Assembly (NCBI RefSeq): GCF_029269825.1
Contig: NZ_JARJHU010000002.1
Span: forward strand, 124,001-188,000
DNA length: 64,000 nucleotides
Source of the DNA: Pedobacter sp. JY14-1
GTDB lineage: Bacteria; Bacteroidota; Bacteroidia; Sphingobacteriales; Sphingobacteriaceae
Direction: 5' to 3'
Positions 39,546 through 48,964 of this stretch are shown here, piece by piece; within the stretch, counting starts at the first letter, position 1, and every line of letters begins with the position of its first letter. Under the pieces are notes generated by a model. It was not told the origin of the DNA and did not search any database. It was given only the letters and a program-made list of their open reading frames with translations. Both the position numbers and the translations under genes were made by a program.

Positions 39546-42500
39546 ATGATGCTTAAAACCAGTATGTTGCGTTATATCCTGCTCTTATTCTGCTTTTTTC
39601 CCGCAAGGCTGCTGGCTTATGAGGTCATTTTTACGCAGATCTCTACCAGCGAGGGCCTGTCCTCCAACTTTGTGAACTGCGTGGCGCAATCGGGAGACGG
39701 GTACATCTGGGTCGGCACGCGTAACGGCCTGCAGCGCTACGACGGATACCGGTTTACCCAGCCTTACCGCAAACAGGGGGCAGACCAGCTTCCCGCCCTT
39801 CCTGTAGATCAGATACTGGTTTCCGGCAATCCTAAGGTGCTTTGGCTCAAGATGGGGCAGACGATAGGGCTTTTTCATACCGGCACCTATACTTTCAGAA
39901 AGATAGACATCCGTCAGCTGATCACAGGTTCCGAGAAATTCGATTTTAATATCTTCAGGGACAGCAGGGGCAATACCTACCTGGTGGTCCGGAACATCGG
40001 CATATTTGTTTACAACGCTGGTAAGCAGTCTTTTGAGCGGAACCCGGAGGTACTGGATTATCCTGCCAACTGGATTCCGCAGGCATTGCAGGAAGACAGG
40101 GATGGCCGTCTATGGGTGGCCGGTGTAACGGGGCTTGGTTGTTTTGACCCGAAAGCGCACCGTTTTTATACACCGGACAATAACCCGCTCAAACTTCCCT
40201 TACTGGCGCAGGCCAGGGGGCTTACTTATGTGACCAATCTCAGTATAGACCGCCGGGGACGCATCTTTCTGAATACCTGGCCGGGCTACCAGAACTTTTA
40301 CCTTTACCTGCTTGACCCGCTGGCAGACAAGCCCAGACGGATCAGCTATGAACCTGAAAAAGGGGCCAGCTACCATGAGCTCATCAACACGATTGAAAGA
40401 AGAGGGATCATCTGGGGTTTCGGTGAGCGCGTCTTTAATATTTTTGATGAGGACGAAAAGGCTTTTCAGATGTTCTATGACCCCCAGAGCACGCATTACG
40501 GCATCAGGATCAACCACGTTTACCAGCTCTTTGAAGACCGTGACGGCAACATCTGGGTGGCAACAGATAACGGGCTCTATATCGCTTCGGTCCTGGAAGA
40601 CAATATCCGCAATGGCAGTATCCCTTATTTCGGTGAGGCCGATATCACCGGCGTAAAGCGGTTGAGCGGCAAACGGATCCTTTTTACTTCCTGGGGCAAC
40701 GGGGTGAGGGCCCTGGGCTATGACCGTAATTTGCATATCCGCGAATTTCCCGAACTCAGCGAAGCCGTATACCGGGGAGCGCCGGCGGGCGATCATGCTT
40801 ACCGGCAGGTCTGGGATGCATTGGAAATACCGTCAGCAAACGAGATCTGGCTGGCCTGTCAGAACGGAAGACTGATCACTTACGACACCAGGGCCGGAAA
40901 ATCACGTTTTCTGGCACCCCTTGAATTCCGGAATTCTACCGTCAGAAGCATCTGCATGGATAAATATGGTGAGCTTTGGTTTGGTTCGCACCAGGGACAA
41001 CTGGTGCGCAGGAGAAAGAACGGCAGTTTCGAACTGGTACAGCAGCTCGGCAATGCGATCCCGAAGATCTTCAGCGACCGGAAAGGCCAGCTTTGGGTGG
41101 CTACGGAGGGGAACGGTCTTTTCCAGGTAGATGCCGCCAGCGGGAGAGTTGTCCGTACCTATAAGGAGGGCGCCCCGGGGCAGCATATCAGTACCAATCA
41201 TATCAATGACCTCATCCAGCTTAACGATTCGCTGCTGGTGGTCGCCTGCAGCGCAAACCTGGACCTGATCAATCTCCGGACGGGAAAGGTCCGGCAGATC
41301 ACGGCTTATGAAGGGCTTCCGCAACGGGTGGTGATCTCCCTGCAGACCGATGGGGAGGGTTATCTCTGGATGGGTACGATCGGCGGTATTTGCCGGTATG
41401 ACCTGAAGAACAATATTTTCAGGATGTATGACCGCAGAGACGGGCTCATCAATGCCAGCAGCAATGCCTACCTGATGAACAGGACGGCTGTGCTTGAAGA
41501 CGGTAACCTTGTGTTTTCCGGCGAGCGCAGCTTTGTGATCTTTAAGCCAGGTTTGCTTGGACATTCCTTTGTTCCGAAAAAAGTGGCGATCACCGACTTT
41601 AAGCTTTTTGACCAATACCTTTCTACGGATTCCATATTGCGGGAAGGCGGGGTGAACCTGAGGTACAACCAGAACTTTATCAGTATTTCTTTTGCGGCGC
41701 TGTCCTACGAACAAAGTAACAAGCTCAAATATTATTATAAACTGGAAGGGGCCAGCAAGAACTGGGTAAGGGTAGAGAACGGCCAGTCGGCGAACTTTGC
41801 CTCGCTGGCCCCGGGAGACTATACGTTTATGGTCAGGGCGCAGAACAGTGACGGTATTTTCTTTACCGATATTACCGCCCTGCCTATCCGTATAACCCCT
41901 GCTTTCTGGCAGACGTGGTGGTTCCTGGCGCTGGTGGTCATCATTGCACTGATCCCCTTTTATGTCATTTACCGGCTGCGTATCCGGCGGCTAATGGAAG
42001 TACAGTCTATCCGCGAAAAGGTGGCAAGGGACCTGCACGACGATGTCGGCTCTACACTTACCTCAATCAATATCCTGAGCGAAATGGCCCGGGCAAAACT
42101 TGGGGAGACCGAAGATACGGCAAGGGATTACCTGGCCCGGATCAGCACCAACAGCAGTGAGATGATGGAATCTATGGACGATATCGTATGGAGCATTAAG
42201 CCCGATAACGACAACCTGCTGAAGATTGCCGCACGGATGCGGGAATATACTGCAGTGGTGCTGGAACCCCAGCATATAGATTATACCTTCAACAGCAGGG
42301 AGGTGGTCCGCAATATCAGGTTTGATATGGAAGAACGCCGCCATATTTTCCTGATCTTTAAAGAGGCGCTGAACAATATCCTCAAGTATGCACAGGCCAG
42401 CCGCGTAGACATCAGCCTGACGCATACCGCCAGTCATGTGCTGCTGGAGATCCGGGACAACGGCAGGGGGTTTGATCCCTTATCGGAAAGTAACGGTAAT

Positions 42501-42608
42501 GGTCTCAGCAATATGTCCAGGAGGGCCCAGCTCCTGAAAGGCAGCCTCTATATTAAGTCTTCTCCGGGCGAGGGAACGATGATCAGGCTGGAACTTAAGA
42601 TTAGCTGA
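39546..42608 (+). CDS. two-component sensor histidine kinase with beta-propeller sensor (HisKA_3 type)
   Basis: Signal segment, then a periplasmic double propeller of Reg_prop repeats (GDGYIWVGTRNGLQRYDGYR, DRDGNIWVATDNGLYIA, DGEGYLWMGTIGGICRYD), a Y_Y_Y domain (about 705-765), one membrane helix (WFLALVVIIALIPFYVIY) and a HisKA_3 kinase with His831 in ARDLHDDVGSTLTS and ATPase boxes IRDNGRGFDP and GNGLSNMSRRAQLLKG. Unlike hybrid PUL regulators it has no receiver or AraC domain, so a separate LytTR- or NarL-type response regulator is expected; none is adjacent. The ligand is unknown, with glycans likely for this sensor type. Confidence 0.9.
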   Translation: MMLKTSMLRYILLLFCFFPARLLAYEVIFTQISTSEGLSSNFVNCVAQSGDGYIWVGTRNGLQRYDGYRFTQPYRKQGADQLPALPVDQILVSGNPKVLWLKMGQTIGLFHTGTYTFRKIDIRQLITGSEKFDFNIFRDSRGNTYLVVRNIGIFVYNAGKQSFERNPEVLDYPANWIPQALQEDRDGRLWVAGVTGLGCFDPKAHRFYTPDNNPLKLPLLAQARGLTYVTNLSIDRRGRIFLNTWPGYQNFYLYLLDPLADKPRRISYEPEKGASYHELINTIERRGIIWGFGERVFNIFDEDEKAFQMFYDPQSTHYGIRINHVYQLFEDRDGNIWVATDNGLYIASVLEDNIRNGSIPYFGEADITGVKRLSGKRILFTSWGNGVRALGYDRNLHIREFPELSEAVYRGAPAGDHAYRQVWDALEIPSANEIWLACQNGRLITYDTRAGKSRFLAPLEFRNSTVRSICMDKYGELWFGSHQGQLVRRRKNGSFELVQQLGNAIPKIFSDRKGQLWVATEGNGLFQVDAASGRVVRTYKEGAPGQHISTNHINDLIQLNDSLLVVACSANLDLINLRTGKVRQITAYEGLPQRVVISLQTDGEGYLWMGTIGGICRYDLKNNIFRMYDRRDGLINASSNAYLMNRTAVLEDGNLVFSGERSFVIFKPGLLGHSFVPKKVAITDFKLFDQYLSTDSILREGGVNLRYNQNFISISFAALSYEQSNKLKYYYKLEGASKNWVRVENGQSANFASLAPGDYTFMVRAQNSDGIFFTDITALPIRITPAFWQTWWFLALVVIIALIPFYVIYRLRIRRLMEVQSIREKVARDLHDDVGSTLTSINILSEMARAKLGETEDTARDYLARISTNSSEMMESMDDIVWSIKPDNDNLLKIAARMREYTAVVLEPQHIDYTFNSREVVRNIRFDMEERRHIFLIFKEALNNILKYAQASRVDISLTHTASHVLLEIRDNGRGFDPLSESNGNGLSNMSRRAQLLKGSLYIKSSPGEGTMIRLELKIS

Positions 42609-42613
42609 GGGTT

Positions 42614-44266
42614 TTAATTCAGCTGCAGCAGCAGGTATTTTTCCAGGGTGGCGGGCCTGGTCTTAGCGTTGAGGAATTTTCCCTTGAGCCTGGTAATGCG
42701 GTAATGGTCAAAGCTTTTAAGTACCTGCGCACCGTATTTTTCCTTCAGCAGGCTGGCTGCAGACGCAGGGGTATAAATGATGAGCTTATCGTTTACGGGA
42801 CGGCTACTGAGTAACTTGTCGAGTGCATGGGTATCGGGCAGGTATTTCGGGATGCCACCGGCATAAAATGCAAATGCAAAGGCGTTACTGTCGGAAAATA
42901 TTGCAGTAGTTGTCTTCGGGTGGTTGTTGCGGAGCCATTGTCCGGCGGTCATTCCGGCCTGGTACCGGAGCAGGGCCGGATAAAAAAAGGCATACAGGAA
43001 AACCATGATCCCTGCAGAAAGCAGGCTGCCCCTGGCAACCAGCATCAGCTGGTTCCTCCCTTTGATATAGATAAAAGACAGCAGGGTGACCATCATCATC
43101 ATGCCTGCTGTGAGGTAATTGTTTTTAAAGCCGGATAGCAGGGCAATGGCACACAGCAGCAGGATAACCAGCAGGAAGAGGACGTTCTGAATATAGCTGA
43201 AGATCTGTAGTGCGCGGTCCCTGAGGCTGGTCAGATATATGGCGTTGATGACCGCAAAAAAGGGGAACAGGACGATGATATAATGCGGCAGCTGAAACCT
43301 GGAAAAGGAGAACAGGAGAAAGGTGGCGGCTGCTGAAGTCCAGAGGATAATGATCTCCTGGGGCTGGCCTTCCCGGTGCCTTCTTTTGAACAATTGAAAA
43401 ACTGCGGTACACAGCAGCAGGGACCAGGGAAGAAAAGCCCATAATGTGGTATGCAGAAAGAACGACAAATCGCCTTTTCCCCTGATGGGGCCGGTATTCA
43501 GGAATCTTCCGAACTGGCTGTCGATGAAAAAGAAACGGATGCCGGATACGGCCTTTTGTCCGAAGACCACTTTTTCGGGGTGCAGGTCGAACTGTGTATA
43601 CAGTGCATACAGTTCGGGGACAATAAACAGCAACAGCATAAAAAGTGCCGCCCACCACCTGGCCCTGAGCAACTGCCTGGCTTGGCCGGTAAGTATCCAG
43701 TAAATGATAAAGCCGGAGAAGACCGGTATCACGGCGAACATACCTTTCGTCATTACAGCAGCTGCTGCAAACAGCGAGCCGGCGACGACATGCCAGAAGC
43801 TTTCCTGCTGTGCCTTGTAGTAATGATAGACTGCAGCGATGATCAGTGCGCAGAGGTAACCTTCTGCACGGACATCGAAATTGGAAATGACCAGGTGCAG
43901 CGCAGTCAGAAAGATGAGGCTGCTGACCAGACCAATGCGCTTGTTACAGATACTGCGGCCAAGCAGATAGGTATACCAGGCTCCGGAGAATGTAAAAAGC
44001 AGTGCAGGCAGCTTATACGCAGGTGCCGATATACCGAATAACTTAAACGACAGTGCAGTCACCCAGAAGGTAAAGTGGGGCTTGTCCAGCCAGTCATTTC
44101 CGTTCACATACAGATTGATCCAGTCGCCGGTCAGTACCATGCGTTTGGCGATACCTGCATACAGGGCGCCATCTGGTTCCATGATCTCTCCTGAAAGGGA
44201 AAGGACGCTTATGGCCGCTACCGCCGAAATGAGAAATAGGTAGAGCCGGTTCTCTGTTAAAGTCAT
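42614..44266 (-). CDS. GT39-family (ArnT-like) membrane glycosyltransferase
   Basis: About twelve membrane helices and the loop-1 acidic motif EPDGALYAGIAKRM identify a PMT/ArnT-type enzyme, which transfers a sugar from a polyprenyl-phosphate donor to lipid A or protein outside the membrane. The C-terminal 120 residues form the periplasmic domain. The acceptor is unknown. The gene ends 5 bp from the stop of the convergent kinase and has no operon partner. Confidence 0.85.
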   Translation of the reverse strand: MTLTENRLYLFLISAVAAISVLSLSGEIMEPDGALYAGIAKRMVLTGDWINLYVNGNDWLDKPHFTFWVTALSFKLFGISAPAYKLPALLFTFSGAWYTYLLGRSICNKRIGLVSSLIFLTALHLVISNFDVRAEGYLCALIIAAVYHYYKAQQESFWHVVAGSLFAAAAVMTKGMFAVIPVFSGFIIYWILTGQARQLLRARWWAALFMLLLFIVPELYALYTQFDLHPEKVVFGQKAVSGIRFFFIDSQFGRFLNTGPIRGKGDLSFFLHTTLWAFLPWSLLLCTAVFQLFKRRHREGQPQEIIILWTSAAATFLLFSFSRFQLPHYIIVLFPFFAVINAIYLTSLRDRALQIFSYIQNVLFLLVILLLCAIALLSGFKNNYLTAGMMMMVTLLSFIYIKGRNQLMLVARGSLLSAGIMVFLYAFFYPALLRYQAGMTAGQWLRNNHPKTTTAIFSDSNAFAFAFYAGGIPKYLPDTHALDKLLSSRPVNDKLIIYTPASAASLLKEKYGAQVLKSFDHYRITRLKGKFLNAKTRPATLEKYLLLQLN

Positions 44267-44462
44267 TTTTTAAGGATACAAAGACCTCGTCAAAATGTTT
44301 GACGCTGCTCAAGATAGTTCTGCTTTAAAACCATAAGGTTAACCTGTTGTTAAGATTAAAATTTGAAAATTATTGATTTTAAAACCGGGTTTTTGAAAAT
44401 AAAAAGGCAATTTGCGTCCGAAAAAAAACAGAGGTATCATGTAACCGCAAAAAGGGGGAGTT

Positions 44463-45836
44463 ATGGAAGAAGTCATTGTTGAGGAAGTTTTAAGGCTGCT
44501 GGAGCTGGAAGACGACACGCAATTGAAAATCTATCTGGACGATCTGAACATCTCTGATGTAGAACATCTGATCGATGAGCTTCCCCAGCATGCGATAAAG
44601 TTTATAGATACGCTTTCCGTTAAGCGGGCAGTCAATGTATTCCGCATCCTCGATTTTCCGACCCAGGAACGTATCCTTAAAAAGCTGCCGGGCGATAAAC
44701 TGGCCAAACTCATTAACCTGCTTCCCCCAGACGACCGTACTGCATTGTTTGGAGAACTGAAGGGCGATGCGGTTGCCAAACTGATCATCCTGCTTCCGGC
44801 CAAGGACAGGGCAGAGGCCTTGTCTCTACTGGGCTATAAAGAAGATAGTGTAGGCCGGCTGATGACGCCGGATTATATTGCCGTTAAGAAGGACTGGACG
44901 GTGACCCGGGTGTTGTCGCATATCCGTCGTTACGGGAAAAACTCTGAAACGATCGACGTGGTCTATGTCATCGACAAAGACGGGATATTGCTGGACGATA
45001 TCAGGATCAGGGAGATCCTTCTTGCCGATCCCGAGGCAAAGATCGGTGAGCTTACAGACCAGCGCCTGATCTCGCTGAATGTTAAGGACCACCAGGAAGA
45101 GGCCATCAATGTCTTCAGGATGAACAACCGGGTGGCTTTGCCGGTGGTAGATGACAGTAACGTATTGCTCGGGATCGTTACCGTGGATGATATTCTCTGG
45201 ATCGCTAATGAAGAGTATACGGAGGACATGCACAAGATCGGGGGTACCGAAGCACTGGACGAGCCCTATCTGGACATGCCTATTTTTGGCCTGTTTAAAA
45301 AACGCATCGGCTGGCTGGTTGTCCTTTTCTTTGGCGAGATGCTTACGGCTACGGCGCTTCAGCATTTTGAAGATGACATCGCCAAGGCGGTTATACTGGC
45401 GATGTTCATGCCGCTCATCATGTCAAGCGGCGGTAACAGCGGCTCTCAGGCTTCGACACTCATTATACAGGCGATGGCACTCGGAGAAGTAACGATTGCC
45501 GACTGGTGGCGCGTCATGAAGCGCGAACTGATCTCTGGCCTGATGCTGGGGCTGGTGTTGGGTATAATAGGCTTTCTGCGGATATTTGCCTGGACGTTGT
45601 TTACAGATATTTACGGCCCGCACTGGATGCTGATTGGCATTACTGTGGGAATTTCGCTGGTAGGGGTGGTGTTATGGGGCTCGCTCACCGGATCGATGCT
45701 GCCGCTGCTGCTTAAAAAATTAGGTGCAGACCCTGCAACGTCGTCTGCACCTTTTGTCGCCACGCTTGTAGACGTAACGGCCCTGATCATTTATTTTTCA
45801 GCTGCGGTAATGCTGCTGACCGGAGTGTTGCTGTAG
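44463..45836 (+). CDS. mgtE: magnesium transporter MgtE
   Basis: The protein has the MgtE N-domain with superhelical repeats (LPPDDRTALFGELKGDAVAK, LIILLPAKDRAEALSLLGY), two CBS domains (LMTPDYIAVKKDWTVTRVLS; ISLNVKDHQEEAINVFRMNN, ending VTVDDILWIANEEYTEDMHK) and five C-terminal membrane helices with the conserved GNSGSQASTLIIQAMALGE. It is a Mg2+ channel gated by cytoplasmic Mg2+ through the N and CBS domains. Length (457) is normal. The start is preceded by GGGGGAG, a good ribosome-binding site. It is convergent with ychF, with 1 bp between stops. Confidence 0.95.
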   Translation: MEEVIVEEVLRLLELEDDTQLKIYLDDLNISDVEHLIDELPQHAIKFIDTLSVKRAVNVFRILDFPTQERILKKLPGDKLAKLINLLPPDDRTALFGELKGDAVAKLIILLPAKDRAEALSLLGYKEDSVGRLMTPDYIAVKKDWTVTRVLSHIRRYGKNSETIDVVYVIDKDGILLDDIRIREILLADPEAKIGELTDQRLISLNVKDHQEEAINVFRMNNRVALPVVDDSNVLLGIVTVDDILWIANEEYTEDMHKIGGTEALDEPYLDMPIFGLFKKRIGWLVVLFFGEMLTATALQHFEDDIAKAVILAMFMPLIMSSGGNSGSQASTLIIQAMALGEVTIADWWRVMKRELISGLMLGLVLGIIGFLRIFAWTLFTDIYGPHWMLIGITVGISLVGVVLWGSLTGSMLPLLLKKLGADPATSSAPFVATLVDVTALIIYFSAAVMLLTGVLL

Positions 45837-45837
45837 G

Positions 45838-46932
45838 TTATACGTTAAAGCGGAAGTGCATGATGTCTCCGTCTTCCACTACATAAGTCTTTCCTTCTAC
45901 GCCCAGCTTGCCTGCTTCCTTACATGCGTTTTCAGAACCAAGGGTTACAAAATCATTGTATTTGATCACTTCTGCACGGATAAAACCCTTTTCAAAGTCA
46001 GAGTGGATCACACCGGCAGCCTGTGGTGCTGTAAAGCCTTTGGTAATGGTCCAGGCCCTTACCTCCTGTACACCGGCGGTGAAATAAGTATAGAGGTCCA
46101 GTAGTCTGTAAGCGGCACGGATGAGTTTGTTTACGCCCGATTCGGTGAGGCCGAGGTCGGCCAGGAATTCCTGGCGCTCTTCATAGCTTTCCAGTTCCGC
46201 AATCTCCGATTCGATCTTCACGGAGATGACCAGTACTTCTGCATTTTCATCCTTTACGGCCTCTTTTACCTTTTCCACATAGGCATTTCCGGTGGTTGCC
46301 GAGCCCTCGTCTACGTTGCAGACATACATTACTGGTTTTTGGGTAAGCAGGCCAAGATCCTGTATCACTTCAAAATCTTCGGCACTGACAGGAGCTGTTC
46401 TTACCGATTTCCCGCTTTCCAGATGGGACTTGATCACGCTGAGCACATCGAATACCTTTTTGGCATCCTTATCATTCTTCGCCATCTTTTCAACTTTCTG
46501 GATGCGTTTGACCACGGTGTCCAGGTCTTTCAGCTGCAGCTCGGTATCAATGATCTCCTTATCGCGGATCGGGTCTACCGAACCGTCTACGTGGATTACG
46601 TTTCCGTCATCGAAACAGCGCAGCACATGGATGATCGCATTGGTGGCCCGGATATTGCCCAGGAACTGGTTGCCCAGTCCTTCTCCGTTTGAGGCGCCTT
46701 TTACCAGACCGGCAATGTCCACGATCTCTATGGTATTGGGCACTACCCGCTGGGGCTTCACCAGTTCTTCCAGTTTGGTCAGCCTGTCGTCAGGCACTGT
46801 AATTACGCCTACGTTAGGTTCGATCGTACAAAAAGGAAAATTAGCTGCCTGTGCCTTCGCATTGGACAAACAGTTGAACAGGGTTGACTTTCCAACATTG
46901 GGCAAGCCCACGATACCGCATTGTAATGCCAT
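45838..46932 (-). CDS. ychF: redox-regulated ATPase YchF
   Basis: The start MALQCGIVGLPNVGKSTLFN gives 364 residues, the usual YchF length; the 12-residue longer frame is rejected. G1 is GLPNVGKS, G3 DIAGLVKGAS, the NKxD-equivalent VCNVDE shows the altered specificity typical of YchF/OLA1, which prefers ATP, and the TGS domain is at the C-terminus (FTAGVQEVRAWTITKG). It is a ribosome-associated stress regulator. The gene is divergent from the DUF5362 gene. Confidence 0.96.
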   Translation of the reverse strand: MALQCGIVGLPNVGKSTLFNCLSNAKAQAANFPFCTIEPNVGVITVPDDRLTKLEELVKPQRVVPNTIEIVDIAGLVKGASNGEGLGNQFLGNIRATNAIIHVLRCFDDGNVIHVDGSVDPIRDKEIIDTELQLKDLDTVVKRIQKVEKMAKNDKDAKKVFDVLSVIKSHLESGKSVRTAPVSAEDFEVIQDLGLLTQKPVMYVCNVDEGSATTGNAYVEKVKEAVKDENAEVLVISVKIESEIAELESYEERQEFLADLGLTESGVNKLIRAAYRLLDLYTYFTAGVQEVRAWTITKGFTAPQAAGVIHSDFEKGFIRAEVIKYNDFVTLGSENACKEAGKLGVEGKTYVVEDGDIMHFRFNV

Positions 46933-47026
46933 GAATTGTTTTTTTGAATTAGCCCGCAAAGGTATCAAATTTTTAAAAATATTCTTATGTTTAGCCTTGT
47001 CTAAAGCTTAAAGACAATAACCGGAT

Positions 47027-47497
47027 ATGGAACACACAGATCAGAATGAAAACCCTCAGCTTACCGTTACCGAAGAGGTCCGCAGTTATATTTATGAAAC
47101 GACCAAATGGACTCGTCTGCTGGCTATCGTAGGTTTTGTCGTCTCGGCTTTTACCGCACTGACTGCATTGGGTGCTCAGGGGATCATTTCAGCAATGAGC
47201 CAGGTGATGGGAGAAGCCAACAATCCTTATGCGAAGATAGGGGCCGGGCCGATGATGTTTATTTTACTGATTGCCGCATTCATTTATTTTTACCCCAGTC
47301 TGCTGCTTTTTAATTACAGCAACAAAGCCAGAAACGCGGTGTTTTACGCAGAACAGGATGAGTTTACCGCGGCGATGGCAAAGATGAAGTCGTTCTTTAA
47401 ATTCTGGGGCGTGCTGACGATTGTGGTGCTCGGCCTGTACGCGCTGATCATTATCGCCAGCATTACCATGGGTGTTGGCGCTTCGCTGACTTCCTGA
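47027..47497 (+). CDS. DUF5362-family membrane protein
   Basis: A 156-residue protein with a polar N-terminus and three to four membrane helices (LLAIVGFVVSAFTALTAL, MFILLIAAFIYFYPSLLLF, FWGVLTIVVLGLYALIIIAS). The segment FNYSNKARNAVFYAEQDEF between helices is typical of DUF5362 proteins in Bacteroidota. The function is unknown. It precedes a fucosidase gene by 27 bp, which may mean co-transcription only. Confidence 0.78.
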   Translation: MEHTDQNENPQLTVTEEVRSYIYETTKWTRLLAIVGFVVSAFTALTALGAQGIISAMSQVMGEANNPYAKIGAGPMMFILLIAAFIYFYPSLLLFNYSNKARNAVFYAEQDEFTAAMAKMKSFFKFWGVLTIVVLGLYALIIIASITMGVGASLTS

Positions 47498-47524
47498 TCC
47501 TTTAACCAAATATCCACCTGACAG

Positions 47525-48964
47525 ATGAAGAGAAAGTATCTTGTTGCAATGGCCCTGATGGGGCTGTGCTCCGGAGCGGGGTTTGCCCAGTCTGCAAACG
47601 AAGTACTCAAGCCGTTTGGACCGGTACCTAATAAGTACCAGTATGACTGGCAGCAGATGGAGTACTACATGTTCATCCATTTCGGTCCGAACACCTTTAC
47701 CGATAAGGAATGGGGGCATGGTGACGAAGACCCTAAGGTCTTTAACCCGACGAAGCTGGACGCCCGTCAGTGGGCCAGGACGGCAAAGGCTGCAGGAATG
47801 AAGGCCATTATCATTACCGCCAAGCATCATGACGGGTTTTGCCTGTTCCCCAGTAAATACAGCACGCATACGGTAAGGGAAAGCAACTGGAAAAACGGAA
47901 AAGGTGATGTGCTGAAGGAGCTGTCTGCTGCCTGCAAGGAATACGGATTGAAATTCGGAGTATATCTCTCCCCATGGGACCGCAACCATCCGTCTTATGG
48001 CACCCCGGAATACAATGATATCTTCGCCAAAACACTGGAAGAGGTACACAGCAACTATGGCCCTATCTTCGAGCAATGGTTTGACGGTGCCAAGGGAGAA
48101 GGGGAAAAGAAACAGGATTATGATTTTCCAAAGTTTTACAAAGTGGTGCGTAAGCACAATCCACAGGCGGTGATCTTCAGTGACATTGGTCCGGACATCC
48201 GCTGGATGGGCAATGAAAGTGGTGTTGCCGGTGAGACCAACTGGGCCAGGCTGGATACGGACGGTTTTGGTGTAGGGGCAGATGCGCCGCCAGCAAAGGT
48301 ACTGAACACAGGAAATGAGGACGGCAAGTACTGGATACCGGCCGAGGTAGACGTTTCCATCAGGCCGGGCTGGTTTTACAGCGCCTCTACAGATAGCAAG
48401 GTGAAGACGCTGCAGCAGCTGGAGTCTATCTATAATACTTCGGTGGGCCGGAATGCGAACCTATTGCTCAATGTACCCGTTGACCGGGAAGGACTGATCC
48501 ATCCGAACGACTCTACCCGACTGATGGAACTGCGCCGCTATCTTGACGCTACCTATAAGACAAACCTGGCAAAGGGCAGTAAGGTAACGGCGAGTACAAC
48601 GCTGGACAATGCGCACCAAGCGCAAAGACTGACTGATGGCCGTGTGGAGACTTTCTGGGCCGCTGCAGGAAAGGAAGAGAAAATCACACTTACGCTGGAC
48701 CTTGGAAAGCCGGTCAGCTTTAACCGCATTTTTCTCCAGGAATATATTCAACTCGGTCAGCGCGTGCGTTCATTCAAAGCGGAATACTGGGACGGAAATG
48801 CCTTTCAGCCGCTGGGCAGTTACACGACCATAGGACATAAAAGGATCCTGACCTTTCCGGCCGTTACCGGCAGTAAGATCAGGATCGTGATCGAAGGGGC
48901 CAAGGCTGCACCGCTGCTCTCGGAGATCGGTGTTTACAAAGCACCCGATATGCCTGCTCAGTGA
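47525..48964 (+). CDS. secreted GH29 alpha-L-fucosidase with C-terminal carbohydrate-binding domain
   Basis: Signal peptide (YLVAMALMGLCSGAGFAQ), GH29 catalytic barrel with YYMFIHFGPNTFTDKEWGHG and IIITAKHHDGFCLFPSKYS, and the probable nucleophile Asp187 in EQWFDGAKGEG. The last about 125 residues (KGSKVTASTTLDNAHQAQRL, ITLTLDLGKPVSFNRIFLQE) form an F5/8-type discoidin domain that binds sugar. It removes alpha-fucose from glycans in the periplasm or outside. No SusCD is adjacent. Its end overlaps the convergent RND gene by 7 bp. Confidence 0.92.
   Translation: MKRKYLVAMALMGLCSGAGFAQSANEVLKPFGPVPNKYQYDWQQMEYYMFIHFGPNTFTDKEWGHGDEDPKVFNPTKLDARQWARTAKAAGMKAIIITAKHHDGFCLFPSKYSTHTVRESNWKNGKGDVLKELSAACKEYGLKFGVYLSPWDRNHPSYGTPEYNDIFAKTLEEVHSNYGPIFEQWFDGAKGEGEKKQDYDFPKFYKVVRKHNPQAVIFSDIGPDIRWMGNESGVAGETNWARLDTDGFGVGADAPPAKVLNTGNEDGKYWIPAEVDVSIRPGWFYSASTDSKVKTLQQLESIYNTSVGRNANLLLNVPVDREGLIHPNDSTRLMELRRYLDATYKTNLAKGSKVTASTTLDNAHQAQRLTDGRVETFWAAAGKEEKITLTLDLGKPVSFNRIFLQEYIQLGQRVRSFKAEYWDGNAFQPLGSYTTIGHKRILTFPAVTGSKIRIVIEGAKAAPLLSEIGVYKAPDMPAQ

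Noticed and set aside
39546..42608. Hybrid two-component (HTCS) PUL regulator
   Set aside because: The protein ends after the kinase ATPase domain; no receiver or AraC output domain is present.
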